Origin: a bacterium
GTDB taxonomy: Bacteria; Desulfobacterota; Binatia; DP-6
DNA: 64,000 nt
Direction: 5' to 3'
Assembly: GCA_026129405.1 (NCBI GenBank)
Contig: JAHCID010000009.1
Location: forward strand, 124,001-188,000
Of the stretch, positions 52,625 to 62,639 are shown one piece after another (position 1 is the stretch's first letter; every line of letters begins with the position of its first letter). The translations under genes were made by a program, and so were the position numbers. Below the pieces are notes generated by a model, which was given only the letters and a program-made list of their open reading frames with translations, was not told the DNA's origin and did no database searches.

Positions 52625-54153
52625 CGCGTCTCTCCGGCGGCGTCCGCCACCACGGTCGGCGGCGCCTGCGCCGCCGAGGCCGCCTGCACGCGCGCGATCA
52701 CCCGGTCGATGGACGGCTGCATGCGCTCGAGGAACGGCCTCGGATAGACGCCCATGAAGACGCACATCGCGATCACCGGCGCGATCACCACGACCTCGCG
52801 CGGCGACAGGTCCGTCAGCTTGCGATTCTCCTCGTGGGTGACGGGCCCGAAGATCACGCGCTGATACATCCACAGGAGATAGAGCGCGCCGAGGATGACG
52901 CCGCTCGTCGCCACCGCCGTCGCCCACGGGTGCACCGGGAACGTGCCGACGAGGACGAGGAACTCGCCGATGAAGCCGTTCAGCCCCGGCAGCCCGGCCG
53001 ACGCGAACATGACGACGAGGAACACCGCCGCGTAGCGCGGCACGACGGCCCAGAGCCCGCCGTAGTCGGCGATCTTCCGGGTGTGCCGGCGCTCGTACAC
53101 CATGCCGACCATGAGGAAGAGGCCGCCCGTCGAAAGGCCGTGGTTCAGCATCTGGTAGACGCTGCCGGCGACCGCCGTCGGCGTCAGCGCGAACATGCCC
53201 AGCATGACGAAGCCGAGATGCGACACCGACGAGTAGGCGACCAGGCGCTTCATGTCGGGCTGCACGGTGGCGACGAGCGCGCCGTAGACGATGCCGATGG
53301 CGGAGAGCCAGACGATCCACGGCGTCGCCTCGGCAACCGCCGCGGGGAACAGCGGCATCGCGAAGCGCAGGAAGCCGTAGGTCCCCATCTTCAGCATGAC
53401 GCCGGCGAGGATCACCGAGCCGCCGGTCGGCGCCTGCGTATGCGCGTCGGGCAGCCAGGTGTGCAGCGGGAAGAGCGGCACCTTGATGGCGAACGCGAGC
53501 CCGAACGCCGCGAACAGGAGCAGCTGCTCGCGCAGCGGCAGCTGGAGCGCCGCGAAGGCCTCGTAGGAGAAGCCGAACGCGCCCGTTGCGACCTTCACCT
53601 GCCAGGCGCCGTAGAGGATCGCGACCAGCATGAGGAGGCTGCCCGCCATCGTGAAGAGCACGAACTTCATCGTCGCGTAGACGCGCTGCTCGCCGCCCCA
53701 GAGCCCGATGAGGAAGTACATCGGGACGAGCATGACCTCCCAGAAGACGTAGAAGAGGAAGAGGTCGAGTGCGAGGAGCGCGCCGATCATGCCGGTCTCG
53801 AGGACCAGCATGAACGCGAAGTACTCCTTCACGTGCTTGTGCACGTCGCCCCACGCGTTGAGCATCACGATGGGGACGAGGAACGTGGTCAGCACCACGA
53901 GGAACAGGCTGATGCCGTCGATGCCCAGCTCGTAGCCGATCCCCCACGACGGGATCCACGCCAGGCGCTCCACCATCTGGAAGTCGGCGACGCCCGTCTG
54001 GAAGCGCGCCAGCATGACCAGCGACGCGACGAACGGGATCAACGAGAACACCAGCGCGGCGCGCCGCACGCCCCGCACCGGCTCGCGCGGCAGGAGCGCG
54101 AGGAGGACGGCACCGATCAGCGGGCTCCAGGTGACGAACGAGAGCAGGCCCAT
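52621..54153 (-). CDS. nuoM: NADH-quinone oxidoreductase subunit M
   Basis: An antiporter-like membrane subunit of complex I of 510 residues. Visible landmarks are GIDGISLFLVVLTTFLVP (about residues 80-97), FYVFWEVMLVPMYFLIG with the conserved Glu, KVPLFPLHTWLPDAHTQAPT and YSSVSHLGFVMLG. The ATG at 54153 overlaps the nuoL stop by one base (TGATG); a GTG five codons earlier is also in frame. Confidence 0.95.
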   Translation of the reverse strand: MGLLSFVTWSPLIGAVLLALLPREPVRGVRRAALVFSLIPFVASLVMLARFQTGVADFQMVERLAWIPSWGIGYELGIDGISLFLVVLTTFLVPIVMLNAWGDVHKHVKEYFAFMLVLETGMIGALLALDLFLFYVFWEVMLVPMYFLIGLWGGEQRVYATMKFVLFTMAGSLLMLVAILYGAWQVKVATGAFGFSYEAFAALQLPLREQLLLFAAFGLAFAIKVPLFPLHTWLPDAHTQAPTGGSVILAGVMLKMGTYGFLRFAMPLFPAAVAEATPWIVWLSAIGIVYGALVATVQPDMKRLVAYSSVSHLGFVMLGMFALTPTAVAGSVYQMLNHGLSTGGLFLMVGMVYERRHTRKIADYGGLWAVVPRYAAVFLVVMFASAGLPGLNGFIGEFLVLVGTFPVHPWATAVATSGVILGALYLLWMYQRVIFGPVTHEENRKLTDLSPREVVVIAPVIAMCVFMGVYPRPFLERMQPSIDRVIARVQAASAAQAPPTVVADAAGETR

Positions 54154-56039
54154 CAGCGGAGCATCCACCCGAGCAGCAGCACGACGCCGACCAGGAACGA
54201 GAACGCATAGTGCTGGACGTTACCGGTCTGGAGCCGCCGCACGAGGCGGCTCGCCTCGGAGACCAACGATCCGCTCCCGTTGACCGCCCCGTCGATCAGC
54301 CCCTGATCGATCGTCGAGGCGAGGAAGCCCGCCGCCGCGAACAGGGGCCGCACGATGAGGCGATCGTAGAGCTCGTCGATGCGGAACTTGTCCAGCGACA
54401 GGCGGTAGAGCGCCCCGAGGTTCGCGGCGAGCCGCACCGGCGCGTCGGGTGCGACGACGTAGAGCGCATACGCGAGACCCAGCCCGCCGAACGCGAGCCC
54501 GCTCGCGAGGACGAGGGCCCACAGCGGCGCGTGCGCGTGGCCGTGCGGATGGCCCGTCACCAGCTCGACGATCGCCGGGATCGGGATGAAGCCGCCGCCC
54601 ACGGAGAGCAGCGCCAGCACGACGAGGGGCAGCGTCATCACCGCCGGCGACTCGTGCAGATGGTGCTTCGTATGCTCGTCGGCGCGCAGCGTCCCGAGGA
54701 AGGTCATGCAGAAGAGCCGGCCCATGTAGAGGGCGGTGAGGAACGCGACGAGGTATCCGATCACGCCGAGCCAGGGCTGCGCGTGCGGTCCCGCGACCGC
54801 GCCCCAGATGATCTCGTCCTTGCTGAAGAAGCCCGAGAGGGGCGGCACGCCGGAGATCGCGAGCGTCCCGGCCAGCATGGTGAGGCAGGTGAGCGGCATG
54901 TGGTGGCGCAGCCCGCCCATCTTGCGCATGTCCTGCTCGCCGCCCATGCCGTGGATCACGCTGCCGGCGCCCAGGAACAGGAGGCCCTTGAAGAAGGCGT
55001 GCGTGACGACGTGGAAGAGCGCGGCGCCGGGCAGCCCGACGCCCAGCCCGAGGAACATGTAGCCGAGCTGGCTGACCGTCGAGTACGCGAGGACCTTCTT
55101 GATGTCGGTCTGGGTGATCGCGATCAGCGCTGCGAGCAGCGCCGTGAACGCACCGATGATCGCCACCACCTCGAGCGCCGCCGGCGCCAGCGCGTAGAGC
55201 ACGTGCATGCGGGCGATCAGGTAGACGCCCGCGGTCACCATGGTGGCGGCGTGGATCAGCGCCGAGACGGGCGTCGGGCCGGCCATGGCGTCGGGCAGCC
55301 AGACGTAGAGCGGGATCTGCGCCGATTTGCCGGTGGCGCCGACGAACATGAGGAGCCCGATCGCGAGCGCCACCGGCACCCCGCCGATGGTCGCGGTGCG
55401 GAGCGCGTCGACGTGCTGCGGCAGCGACGAGATGTCGACCGTCCCGACCGTCTGCACGAGGAGGAACAGCCCGAGGAGGAAGCCCGCGTCGCCGACGCGG
55501 TTGACGATGAACGCCTTCTTCCCGGCGATCGCATTCTCCTCCTTGTCGTACCAGAAGCCGATGAGGAGGTAGGAGCAGAGCCCCACCCCTTCCCAGCCGA
55601 CGAACAGCAGGAGAAGGTTATCGGCGAGCACCAGGATCAGCATCGCCGTGACGAACAGGTTCAGATACGTGAAGAAGCGCGCGACGTCGGCGTCGTCGTG
55701 CATGTACCCGACGGAGTAGACGTGGATCAGGAAGCCGATCCCGGTGATGACCATCACCATGATGGCCGACAGCGGATCGAGCCACAGCGCCGCCTCGGCG
55801 GTGAACTCGGACGCGGGAATCCAGGTGAAGACGGCGTCGCGTAGCGCGGCGTCGTGCCCCAGGGCGTGCAGGTCGAGGATCGCCTTCACGCCGACGAGGA
55901 ACGCCCCCAGGAGAACACCCGGTCCGACCAGCGTCACCGACCCTTTCAGCCGACGGCCGAGGAACAGGTTCCACAGCGCGCCGAGGAACGGGAGGACGAC
56001 GATCCAGCGCAGCAGCTCGGTGGGAGTGGCGGTCACCAT
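54153..56039 (-). CDS. nuoL: NADH-quinone oxidoreductase subunit L
   Basis: The largest antiporter-like subunit of complex I, 628 residues. It has [22 protein letters not shown], the TM5 Glu in [20 protein letters not shown], and [35 protein letters not shown] with the conserved Lys and His. The long amphipathic C-terminal helix region and a final membrane segment ([18 protein letters not shown]) are present, so it is full length. It overlaps nuoK by 7 bp. Confidence 0.96.
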   Translation of the reverse strand: MVTATPTELLRWIVVLPFLGALWNLFLGRRLKGSVTLVGPGVLLGAFLVGVKAILDLHALGHDAALRDAVFTWIPASEFTAEAALWLDPLSAIMVMVITGIGFLIHVYSVGYMHDDADVARFFTYLNLFVTAMLILVLADNLLLLFVGWEGVGLCSYLLIGFWYDKEENAIAGKKAFIVNRVGDAGFLLGLFLLVQTVGTVDISSLPQHVDALRTATIGGVPVALAIGLLMFVGATGKSAQIPLYVWLPDAMAGPTPVSALIHAATMVTAGVYLIARMHVLYALAPAALEVVAIIGAFTALLAALIAITQTDIKKVLAYSTVSQLGYMFLGLGVGLPGAALFHVVTHAFFKGLLFLGAGSVIHGMGGEQDMRKMGGLRHHMPLTCLTMLAGTLAISGVPPLSGFFSKDEIIWGAVAGPHAQPWLGVIGYLVAFLTALYMGRLFCMTFLGTLRADEHTKHHLHESPAVMTLPLVVLALLSVGGGFIPIPAIVELVTGHPHGHAHAPLWALVLASGLAFGGLGLAYALYVVAPDAPVRLAANLGALYRLSLDKFRIDELYDRLIVRPLFAAAGFLASTIDQGLIDGAVNGSGSLVSEASRLVRRLQTGNVQHYAFSFLVGVVLLLGWMLR

Positions 56040-56359
56040 CGGAGCGTCGTCACCTCGTCGGCGTTGATGGTCTCCCGGACCCGGAAGAGCTGGAGCATGA
56101 TCGCGAGGCCGACGGCGGCTTCGGCGGCGGCCACCGCCATCACGAAGAAGACGATGACCTGCCCGTCCATCACGCCCTGCGCCCGCGCGAAGGCGACGAA
56201 GCTCAGGTTGACCGCGTTCAGCATGAGCTCGACGCACATGAAGATCACGATCAGGTTGCGGCGCACGAGCACGCCGACCACGCCGATGGCGAAGAGCACG
56301 GCGCTGAGCACGAGGTACCAAGACGGCGGCGCGTTCCCGAGGAGCTGCTCCGGCGTCAT
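56033..56359 (-). CDS. nuoK: NADH-quinone oxidoreductase subunit K
   Basis: A three-helix proton-channel subunit of 108 residues. Both conserved membrane Glu residues are seen, in [12 protein letters not shown] and [12 protein letters not shown]. The ATG at 56359 lies just after the nuoJ stop; a GTG at 56365 overlapping that stop is an equal alternative. Confidence 0.94.
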   Translation of the reverse strand: MTPEQLLGNAPPSWYLVLSAVLFAIGVVGVLVRRNLIVIFMCVELMLNAVNLSFVAFARAQGVMDGQVIVFFVMAVAAAEAAVGLAIMLQLFRVRETINADEVTTLRW

Positions 56360-56361
56360 GC

Positions 56362-56856
56362 TCACGCCCCCCGTCGCTTGCCGATCACGACCGCACCCAC
56401 GATGGCGACCAGCAGCAGCACCGAGGTGAGCTCGAACGGCAGCAGATAGTGGGTGAAGAGCCGGCGGGCGAGCGGCTCGGTGCCGCCGAACCCCGCATCG
56501 ACCGCGGGCAGCGTCAGCACGGGCGCGCGGTGCAGCGCATCGAGCACGAAGCCGCCGAGGACGAGCCCTCCCAACGTCGCCAGCCCCGCCAGCACGGGCG
56601 TCCCCGCGACCCGCTGCTCGACCTGGAGATTGAGCAGCATGATCACGAAGAGGAAGAGCACGACGATGGCGCCGGCGTAGACGATGATCTGCAGCACGGC
56701 GACGAGATGCGCGTCGAGCCCGATGAACAGGACGGCGAGCAGGAACAGCGTCGAGACCAGCCCGAGCGCGCTGTACACCGGGTTGCGGTGGACGACGACG
56801 AGCAGCGCCGCTCCGACCGTGAGCAGCGCCAGCAACAGGAACAGCGGGATGCTCAC
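56362..56856 (-). CDS. nuoJ: NADH-quinone oxidoreductase subunit J
   Basis: A membrane subunit of 164 residues with five helices. The family signature [24 protein letters not shown] covers the TM3 pi-bulge region with the conserved Tyr. The GTG start at 56856 overlaps the nuoH stop as GTGA. Directly upstream is nuoH, with no nuoI between them. Confidence 0.93.
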   Translation of the reverse strand: MSIPLFLLLALLTVGAALLVVVHRNPVYSALGLVSTLFLLAVLFIGLDAHLVAVLQIIVYAGAIVVLFLFVIMLLNLQVEQRVAGTPVLAGLATLGGLVLGGFVLDALHRAPVLTLPAVDAGFGGTEPLARRLFTHYLLPFELTSVLLLVAIVGAVVIGKRRGA

Positions 56857-57962
56857 GTCCGACCCTCGACGAGCAGCACGATGAACGCCGTGACCATGAC
56901 GTTCGCCAGCGCCAGCGGCAGCAGCCCCTTCCAGCCGAGCGTCATCAGCTGGTCGTAGCGGAAGCGCGGCAGCGTCCAGCGCAGCACGATCTGGAGCCAG
57001 GTGAAGAAGATCATCTTGAGGATGAACGCCGTCACCTGGAGGAGCACCACGACCAGCGACGGTAGCGCGACGAAGTGCCCGCCCGGCAGATCGAAGCCCT
57101 CGCGTCCCAGCCACGGCACCTGCCAGCCGCCGAAGAAGATCGTCGTCACGAGGCCTGCGACGAGCACCACCTCGACGAAGTCGGCCATCATGAACATGAG
57201 GTGCTTCGCGCCCGAGTACTCGGTGAAGTAGCCGCTCACCAGCTCCGACTCGCTCTCCGGCAGGTCGAACGGGATGCGCTTCGACTCGGCGATGCCGGCG
57301 GTGAGGAAGATGAGGAAGCCGACGGGCTGGTAGAGCACGCCCCACGCCGGAATCCACCCGAAGATCATGTGGCCCTGCGCGCGCGCCATCTCCTGGAGAT
57401 CGAGCGTGTCGTACACCAGCACGACGCCGATCAGCGCCAGCCCCATGGCGATCTCGTACGAGATCATCTGGGCCGAGCCGCGGATGCCGCCGAGCAGCGA
57501 CCAGCGGTTGTTCGACGCCCAGCCGGCGAGCACCACGCCGTAGACGCCGAGCGACGCCATCGCGAGCACGTAGAGGATGCCGACGTTCAGCGCCGCGGCC
57601 TGGAGGTTGATCGTGTGGCCACTCTCGAGGATCAGCACGTCGCCGAACGGCAGCACGGCGAACGCCGCGAGCGCCGGGATGACGCTCAGAATGGGCGCCA
57701 ACGTATGCAAGAGCCTGTCGGCGCCCGCCGGGCGAACGTCCTCCTTCAGGAGGAACTTGATCGGATCGGCGACCAGCGTGTTGACGATGCCGAAGGCGGC
57801 GACGCCGAAGATGGCGGCGCGGTTGGCGCCGATGCGATCCTGGATGATCGCGCTCACCTTGCGCTCGAAGAAGACGCCCATCCCCATCACCTGGAGCACG
57901 ATGAAGATGATGAAGAGCGCCTTGGCGGCGGCGATCGCGGCGTCGAGAGCCATCGCGCTCAT
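56853..57962 (-). CDS. nuoH: NADH-quinone oxidoreductase subunit H
   Basis: The membrane subunit of 369 residues that forms the quinone chamber with NuoB and NuoD. Visible features are [44 protein letters not shown], and [22 protein letters not shown] with the acidic quinone-site loop. Its start overlaps nuoE as ATGA, so nuoF and nuoG, which usually sit between E and H, are absent here. Confidence 0.96.
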   Translation of the reverse strand: MSAMALDAAIAAAKALFIIFIVLQVMGMGVFFERKVSAIIQDRIGANRAAIFGVAAFGIVNTLVADPIKFLLKEDVRPAGADRLLHTLAPILSVIPALAAFAVLPFGDVLILESGHTINLQAAALNVGILYVLAMASLGVYGVVLAGWASNNRWSLLGGIRGSAQMISYEIAMGLALIGVVLVYDTLDLQEMARAQGHMIFGWIPAWGVLYQPVGFLIFLTAGIAESKRIPFDLPESESELVSGYFTEYSGAKHLMFMMADFVEVVLVAGLVTTIFFGGWQVPWLGREGFDLPGGHFVALPSLVVVLLQVTAFILKMIFFTWLQIVLRWTLPRFRYDQLMTLGWKGLLPLALANVMVTAFIVLLVEGRT

Positions 57963-58456
57963 GCCGTCTGGAGCCGCTCGATGAGCTCGAGCAGCGTCGG
58001 GACGTCGAGGTTCTCGTAGTAGGCGTCGTTGCTCAGCTGGACGACCGGCGCCGTGCCGCAGGAGGCGAGGCACTCGACCTCTTCCAGCGAGAAGCGGCCG
58101 TCGGCCGTGGTCTCGCCGTGGCCGATGCCGAGCCGTTCGCGGATGCAGTCGCGCAGCTCGCCCGCCCCGCGCAACAGGCACGGCAGGTTGCGGCAGAGCT
58201 GGAGATGGTGCCGCCCGACCGGCTGCTTCCAGTACTGGGTATAGAAGGACGCGACCGAGCTGACCCACGCCAGCGGCAGCTCCATCAGCTCCGCGACGTA
58301 CTCCTGCACCGGCACCGAGAGCCAGCCGAACTCGCGCTGCGCGAGCCACAGCGTCGGCATGAGCGCCGCCCGACGGGTCGGATAGCGTCCGAGAATCGTC
58401 TGGTACTCCGCGAGCGCCGCCGCGGAGAACGGCGGCCGGACGGCGTCAGCGGTCAC
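57959..58456 (-). CDS. nuoE: NADH-quinone oxidoreductase subunit E (24 kDa, 2Fe-2S)
   Basis: A thioredoxin-like 2Fe-2S subunit of 165 residues. The four ligand cysteines are LCRNLPCLL (about 88-93) and VECLASCG (about 130-135). VASFYTQYWKQPVG is the usual preceding block. The GTG start at 58456 lies 11 bp inside nuoD. It normally works with NuoF at the NADH site, but nuoF is not in this operon. Confidence 0.92.
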   Translation of the reverse strand: MTADAVRPPFSAAALAEYQTILGRYPTRRAALMPTLWLAQREFGWLSVPVQEYVAELMELPLAWVSSVASFYTQYWKQPVGRHHLQLCRNLPCLLRGAGELRDCIRERLGIGHGETTADGRFSLEEVECLASCGTAPVVQLSNDAYYENLDVPTLLELIERLQTA

Positions 58457-59672
58457 ACTCGCCCCCGATCATGTTCAGCTGTCCGAAGGTGGTGATGATG
58501 TCCGCGACCATCTCGCCCTTCAGCATGTCGCCGAGCGCCGCCATGGCGTAGAAGCACGGCGGCCGCACGCGCACGCGATAGGGCCGGCCGCTGCCGTCGC
58601 TCACGAGGTAGAACCCGAGCTCGCCGTTGCCGCCCTCGGTGCAGACGAACGCCTCGCCGGCGGGGATCTTCTGGCCCTCGATCACGAGCTTGAAGTGGTT
58701 CATCAAGCCCTCGATCGTGCCGTAGACCTCCTGCTTCGGCGGCAGGACGAAGCGCGGATCGGTGGCGATGACCGGCCCGTCCGGCAGCTGCGCCATCGCC
58801 TGCTCGACGATCTTCATGCTCTGGAAGATCTCGGCGAAGCGCACCATGAAGCGATCGTAGTTGTCGCCCGTGGTACCGGTCGGGACCTCGAAGTCGAAGC
58901 GGTCGTAGACGAGGTAGGGCTCCGCCTTACGGACGTCGAACGGCACGCCGGTCGCGCGCAGCAGCGGGCCCGTGAGCCCCCAGGCGATCGCGTCCTCGCG
59001 CGGGATGATGCCGACGTCGGCCATGCGGTCGACGAAGATGCGGTTCTTCGACAGCAGCTTGTCGCAGTCCGCCATGACCTTGTGCGTGTGCGCGAACGCC
59101 GCACGCACGCGCTCGGTCATGTCGGGCGGCAGATCCTTCGTGACGCCGCCCAGGCGGCACCAGGTGACCGTCAGCCGGGCGCCGGTGATCGCCTCGACGA
59201 GGTCGTAGAGGAACTCGCGCGCCTCGAGCATGTAGAAGCCCGCGGAGATCGCGCCGATCTCGCTCGCGGCCATGCCGAGACAGGTGAGGTGGTCGGTGAT
59301 GCGCGAGATCTCCCCGCCGATGACGCGGATGTACTGGCAGCGCTCCGGCGTCTCGATCCCCGCCAGCTTCTCGAGCGCGAGTGCGAAGCCGACGTTGTTG
59401 AGGATCGGCGACGCGTAGTTGAGGCGGTCGGCGTAGGGGAAGCAGTGGTTCCACGTCCCCTGCTCGCACATCTTCTCGAAGCCGCGGTGCAGGTAGCCGA
59501 TCTCGACGTCGACATCGAGGATCGTCTCGCCGTCGAGCTTCAGGTTGAACTTGACGGTGCCGTGGGAGGCCGGATGGGACGGGCCCATCTGGATCTCCAT
59601 CACGTCGCTCTCGCCGTGGTCGGTTTCGATGAACCGATCCGGCATCAGCGAGCCCGGGCCGCGGGCCGACAT
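58446..59672 (-). CDS. nuoD: NADH-quinone oxidoreductase subunit D (49 kDa)
   Basis: A 408-residue peripheral-arm subunit that lines the quinone site. Conserved features are MGPSHPASHGTVKFNL with the quinone-site His (about 31-38), GYLHRGFEKMCE, RLNYASPILNN, SEIGAISAGFYMLEAREF, and the C-terminal VADIITTFGQLNMIGGECDR with the terminal Asp-Arg. Full length, 3 bp after nuoC. Confidence 0.96.
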   Translation of the reverse strand: MSARGPGSLMPDRFIETDHGESDVMEIQMGPSHPASHGTVKFNLKLDGETILDVDVEIGYLHRGFEKMCEQGTWNHCFPYADRLNYASPILNNVGFALALEKLAGIETPERCQYIRVIGGEISRITDHLTCLGMAASEIGAISAGFYMLEAREFLYDLVEAITGARLTVTWCRLGGVTKDLPPDMTERVRAAFAHTHKVMADCDKLLSKNRIFVDRMADVGIIPREDAIAWGLTGPLLRATGVPFDVRKAEPYLVYDRFDFEVPTGTTGDNYDRFMVRFAEIFQSMKIVEQAMAQLPDGPVIATDPRFVLPPKQEVYGTIEGLMNHFKLVIEGQKIPAGEAFVCTEGGNGELGFYLVSDGSGRPYRVRVRPPCFYAMAALGDMLKGEMVADIITTFGQLNMIGGECDR

Positions 59673-59675
59673 GCG

Positions 59676-60200
59676 CTAGCGCTCCCCTCCGCGCGACGCC
59701 CACGGATCGACGATGGGATCGCGCTCGGGCACCAGCGGGTGCCGCTGGTCGAGCTTGTAGTCCTTGCGCAGGGGATGGCCGACGAACTCCGGATACAACA
59801 GCAGGCGGCGCAGGTCGGGATGGCCGGTGAACTCGACCCCGAAGAGGTCGTACGCCTCGCGCTCGCCCCACGACGCCGACCGCCACACGGAGAACGCGCT
59901 CGGGATGCGCGCGTCGTCCTCGGGCACGCCGACCTTCACCCGCAGGCGATGCCGGTGGGTGAGCGAGCGCAGCTGGTAGACGACCTCGAAGCGCGGCGTG
60001 CGGCCCCGGTAGTCGACGCAGGTGACGTCGACCAGCACCTCGAAGCGGAGCGCCGGGTCGTCGCGCAGGCGCGTGAGCGCCTCGGTGATTCCCTCGCGCG
60101 GCAGCAGCACGACCGCGTCGCCGCGCACCAGCTCGGGCGCCGCCGGCGTGGCAGCGGGGAGCAGGGCCGCGGTCGCGGCCAGCACCTCGTCGGGCGTCAT
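59676..60200 (-). CDS. nuoC: NADH-quinone oxidoreductase subunit C (30 kDa)
   Basis: A 174-residue peripheral-arm subunit. The signature [24 protein letters not shown]-type block is seen as [14 protein letters not shown] (about 112-125), and HPLRKDYKL is near the end. It is encoded only 19 bp after nuoA, so nuoB, which is usually between them, is missing. Confidence 0.95.
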   Translation of the reverse strand: [174 protein letters not shown]

Positions 60201-60219
60201 CGGATCGCGCGCGCCTCCG

Positions 60220-60576
60220 TCAGTCCCACTCGAGGGCGCCCTTGCGCCACACGTACACGAGCCCGAGCGTCAGGATCGCCATGAAGACGAGCATCTCGAT
60301 GAACCCGAACAGACCGAGCTCGCGGAAGAGTATCGCCCACGGATAGAGGAACACGACCTCGACGTCGAAGATGATGAAGAGGATCGCGGTCAGATAGAAT
60401 TTGACCGAGAAGCGTCCCCATGCCGGACCGCTCGAAGGGTTGCCGCACTCGAACGGCTCGTCTTTCACGGGGTTCGGCTGCCGCGGTCCGAACAGCGCGC
60501 TGACGAGCAGGAACAGCGACGGCACGGCAGCCGCGATCGCCAACGTCACCAGGACGGGAACGTACTCGAACTTCAT
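60220..60576 (-). CDS. nuoA: NADH-quinone oxidoreductase subunit A
   Basis: A three-helix membrane subunit of 118 residues. It has the quinone-loop block KDEPFECGNPSSGPAWGRFSVKFY (about 38-61) with the conserved Glu-Cys-Gly, then FIIFDVEVVFLYPWA. It is the first gene of the operon, followed by nuoC. Confidence 0.96.
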   Translation of the reverse strand: MKFEYVPVLVTLAIAAAVPSLFLLVSALFGPRQPNPVKDEPFECGNPSSGPAWGRFSVKFYLTAILFIIFDVEVVFLYPWAILFRELGLFGFIEMLVFMAILTLGLVYVWRKGALEWD

Positions 60577-60590
60577 GGGAAAACGCGATG

Positions 60591-60619
60591 GAGGTAGGGC
60601 ATCGTCGTGCGGGAGTCAA
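60591..60619 (-). promoter_or_regulatory. Candidate promoter of the nuo operon
   Basis: On the minus strand TTGACT (60619-60614), 17 bp and TACCTC (60596-60591) lie before nuoA. A similar TTGACT-N17-TAGCCG pair (60655-60683) faces the amgK gene on the plus strand, with the -10 only 7 bp from the ATG. Both -10 elements are weak. Confidence 0.4.
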
Positions 60620-60690
60620 CTGCTGGCGCATCGCGTAACACGCGCGTGCGCGCTTTGACTCCCTCCCTACCCTTTGGTAGCCGCCTCGCG

Positions 60691-61764
60691 ATGTCGGCGG
60701 CGCTCCCACACGACGCGCTCGCGCGCGTGGTCGAGCGCGCCTTCGGCGCCGACGCGCACTGCGAGCGCGCGGACGCGCTGCACGGCGACGCCTCCACGCG
60801 CCGCTATCTGCGCCTCCATCTGCGCGGCGCACCCGCACCGACGGCGATCGCCATGGTGCTCGGCGAAGGCCGCTTCACGCCGGGCTCCGACGAGATCGTC
60901 GGCGGCGGGCCGGCCGTCACCGAGCTGCCCTACGTCAACGTCGGACGCTGGCTCGCGGCGCACGACTTCCCGATCCCGCGCCTCTGGCACGACGCGGCCG
61001 CCGACGAGGGCCTGCTGCTCGTCGAGGACGTCGGCGACACGACGCTGTTCGCGGCGACATGCGGCGACCCCGCGCGCACCGAGCCGCTCTTCGCGGGCGC
61101 GGTCGATCTCCTCGTCGCGCTCCAGGTCGCGGGCGCGCGCGCGCCCGATCCCGCCTGCTACGCGTTCCACCGGCGCTTCGACGCGGCGTTGGCGCGCGCG
61201 GAGCTCGAGCACTTCGTCGACCACGGCGTCGAGACCCGTCATGGTCGGGTGCTGCCGGCGGCGGAGCGGCGCGCGCTGCTGCGCGCCCTCGAGCCCGTCG
61301 TCGCCCCCTTCGAGGACGCCGCGACCGTCCTCTCGCACCGCGACTACATGGCCTGGAACGTCCACATACAGGACGGGCGGCTGCGCCTCATCGACTTCCA
61401 GGACGCGCTGTGCGCGCCCGACGCCTTCGACCTCGCGCAGCTGCTCACCGATCGCACGACGCCGGAGCGGATCGACGTCGCCCTCGAGCAACGGCTGATC
61501 GCGCGCTTCGTCGCCGCGCGCGCCGCCGCCGGCTGGCCGGTGCCCTCCGGCTTCGAGGAGCGCTATCGTCTGTGCGCGCTCCAGCACGCGTTCAAGGTGA
61601 TCGGGCGCTTCTGGTACCTCGAGCGCGTGAAGGGCAAGCCCGGCTACTTCGCGTACCTGCCCGCCGTGTACGGGCTCGCCCGCCGCCTCCTCGCCGCGAC
61701 GCCGGCGCTGGCACCGATCCGGCCACGGCTCGCCGCGCTGGTGCCCGAGCTCGCGCCGTCATGA
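60691..61764 (+). CDS. amgK: Sugar kinase of the phosphotransferase family, probable N-acetylmuramate/N-acetylglucosamine kinase
   Basis: A 357-residue cytoplasmic kinase of the aminoglycoside-phosphotransferase fold. The catalytic loop HRDYMAWN lies at about 224-231, and the metal-binding Asp is in LRLIDFQDALCAPDAFDLAQLL (about 241). The following gene, translationally coupled by ATGA, is a MurU-like uridylyltransferase. This pairing is the AmgK-MurU anomeric recycling route that rebuilds UDP-MurNAc from cell-wall sugars. The ATG at 60691 is used because the upstream extension is not protein-like. Confidence 0.85.
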   Translation: MSAALPHDALARVVERAFGADAHCERADALHGDASTRRYLRLHLRGAPAPTAIAMVLGEGRFTPGSDEIVGGGPAVTELPYVNVGRWLAAHDFPIPRLWHDAAADEGLLLVEDVGDTTLFAATCGDPARTEPLFAGAVDLLVALQVAGARAPDPACYAFHRRFDAALARAELEHFVDHGVETRHGRVLPAAERRALLRALEPVVAPFEDAATVLSHRDYMAWNVHIQDGRLRLIDFQDALCAPDAFDLAQLLTDRTTPERIDVALEQRLIARFVAARAAAGWPVPSGFEERYRLCALQHAFKVIGRFWYLERVKGKPGYFAYLPAVYGLARRLLAATPALAPIRPRLAALVPELAPS

Positions 61765-62495
61765 TCCGCCACGCGATGGTGCTCGCGGCCGGACGCGGCA
61801 CGCGGCTCGCGCCGCTCACCGACACGCTGCCGAAGCCCCTCATGCCCGTCGGCGGCCGGCCGCTGCTCGAGCACCTCCTCACCTTCCTGCGCGCCGGCGG
61901 CATCGACGAGGTCGTGATCAACCTCCATCACCTCGGCGACCGCATCGAAGCCACCATCGGCGACGGCAGCCGCTTCGGCCTGTGCGTCCGCTACTCGCGC
62001 GAGCAGGAGATCCGCGACACCGGCGGCGGCATCAAGCACGCCGCGCCGCTGCTCGGGCGCGAGCCGTTCGTGGTGGTCAACGGCGACAGCCTGCTCGAGC
62101 TGGACCTCCGCGCGGTGACCAGCTTTCACGAGACGCGCGGCGGGCTGGCGACGCTCGCGGTCCGCCCCGATCCCGACGCCGCCCGCTACGGCCTCGTCGA
62201 GCTCGACGCCGGCGATCGCGTGCGCCGCATCGCCGGCCTTCCCGCCGACGCCGCCGTTCCGGCGCCGCTGCGCCCGTTCATGTTCCCGGGGCTGCACGTC
62301 CTCGAGCCGGAGGTGCTCGATTGGATGGACGATGGGGCGGCGTTCAGCATCACGCGCGTCACCTATCCGCGCCTGCTCGCCGCCGGGAGGGCGATCCACG
62401 GATACGCCACCGATGCACGCTGGGTGACGATCGACACGCCGGAGGCGCTCGCCGCGGCCGACGCCCTGCTCACCCGCCGGCCGTTCCGGTTCTGA
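61761..62495 (+). CDS. murU: Nucleotidyltransferase, probable N-acetylmuramate-1-phosphate uridylyltransferase
   Basis: A 244-residue Rossmann-type sugar-phosphate nucleotidyltransferase. The signature AMVLAAGRGTRLAPLTDTLPKPLMPVGGRPL (residues 5-35) contains the G-x-G-T-R and KP motifs. VVNGDSLLELDL (about 108) has the metal Asp. A short C-terminus without a LbH domain matches MurU. Its coupling to the AmgK-like kinase supports UDP-MurNAc formation in peptidoglycan recycling; glucose-1-phosphate thymidylyl- or mannose-type specificity is the alternative. Confidence 0.83.
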   Translation: MIRHAMVLAAGRGTRLAPLTDTLPKPLMPVGGRPLLEHLLTFLRAGGIDEVVINLHHLGDRIEATIGDGSRFGLCVRYSREQEIRDTGGGIKHAAPLLGREPFVVVNGDSLLELDLRAVTSFHETRGGLATLAVRPDPDAARYGLVELDAGDRVRRIAGLPADAAVPAPLRPFMFPGLHVLEPEVLDWMDDGAAFSITRVTYPRLLAAGRAIHGYATDARWVTIDTPEALAAADALLTRRPFRF

Positions 62496-62536
62496 TGGGT
62501 AGCGTCGCAAATGCGTCGCTCGGTGCCCCATTTTTC

Positions 62537-62550
62537 AGAAACGGGTTTCT
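62537..62550. promoter_or_regulatory. Palindrome upstream of the sigma-54 element
   Basis: AGAAAC (62537-62542), GG and GTTTCT (62545-62550) form a perfect inverted repeat about 75 bp before the -24 box, a usual place for an enhancer-binding activator site. It also lies 42 bp after the murU stop and might instead be a weak terminator stem. Confidence 0.45.
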
Positions 62551-62622
62551 TGACTCGGAGGCTGGGCATCCACTACCCGCAGCATCGGGCCGCAAGCGCA
62601 GGGCCATGGCCAAGTGCGGCAT

Positions 62623-62639
62623 TTGGCACGTCGGTTGCA
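62623..62639 (+). promoter_or_regulatory. Sigma-54 (RpoN) promoter element
   Basis: TTGGCACG (62623-62630), 4 bp and TTGCA (62635-62639) match the -24/-12 consensus TTGGCACG-N4-TTGCW at every defined position. Transcription would start near 62651, leaving a 60-nt leader before the phospholipase ATG at 62713. Confidence 0.8.
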
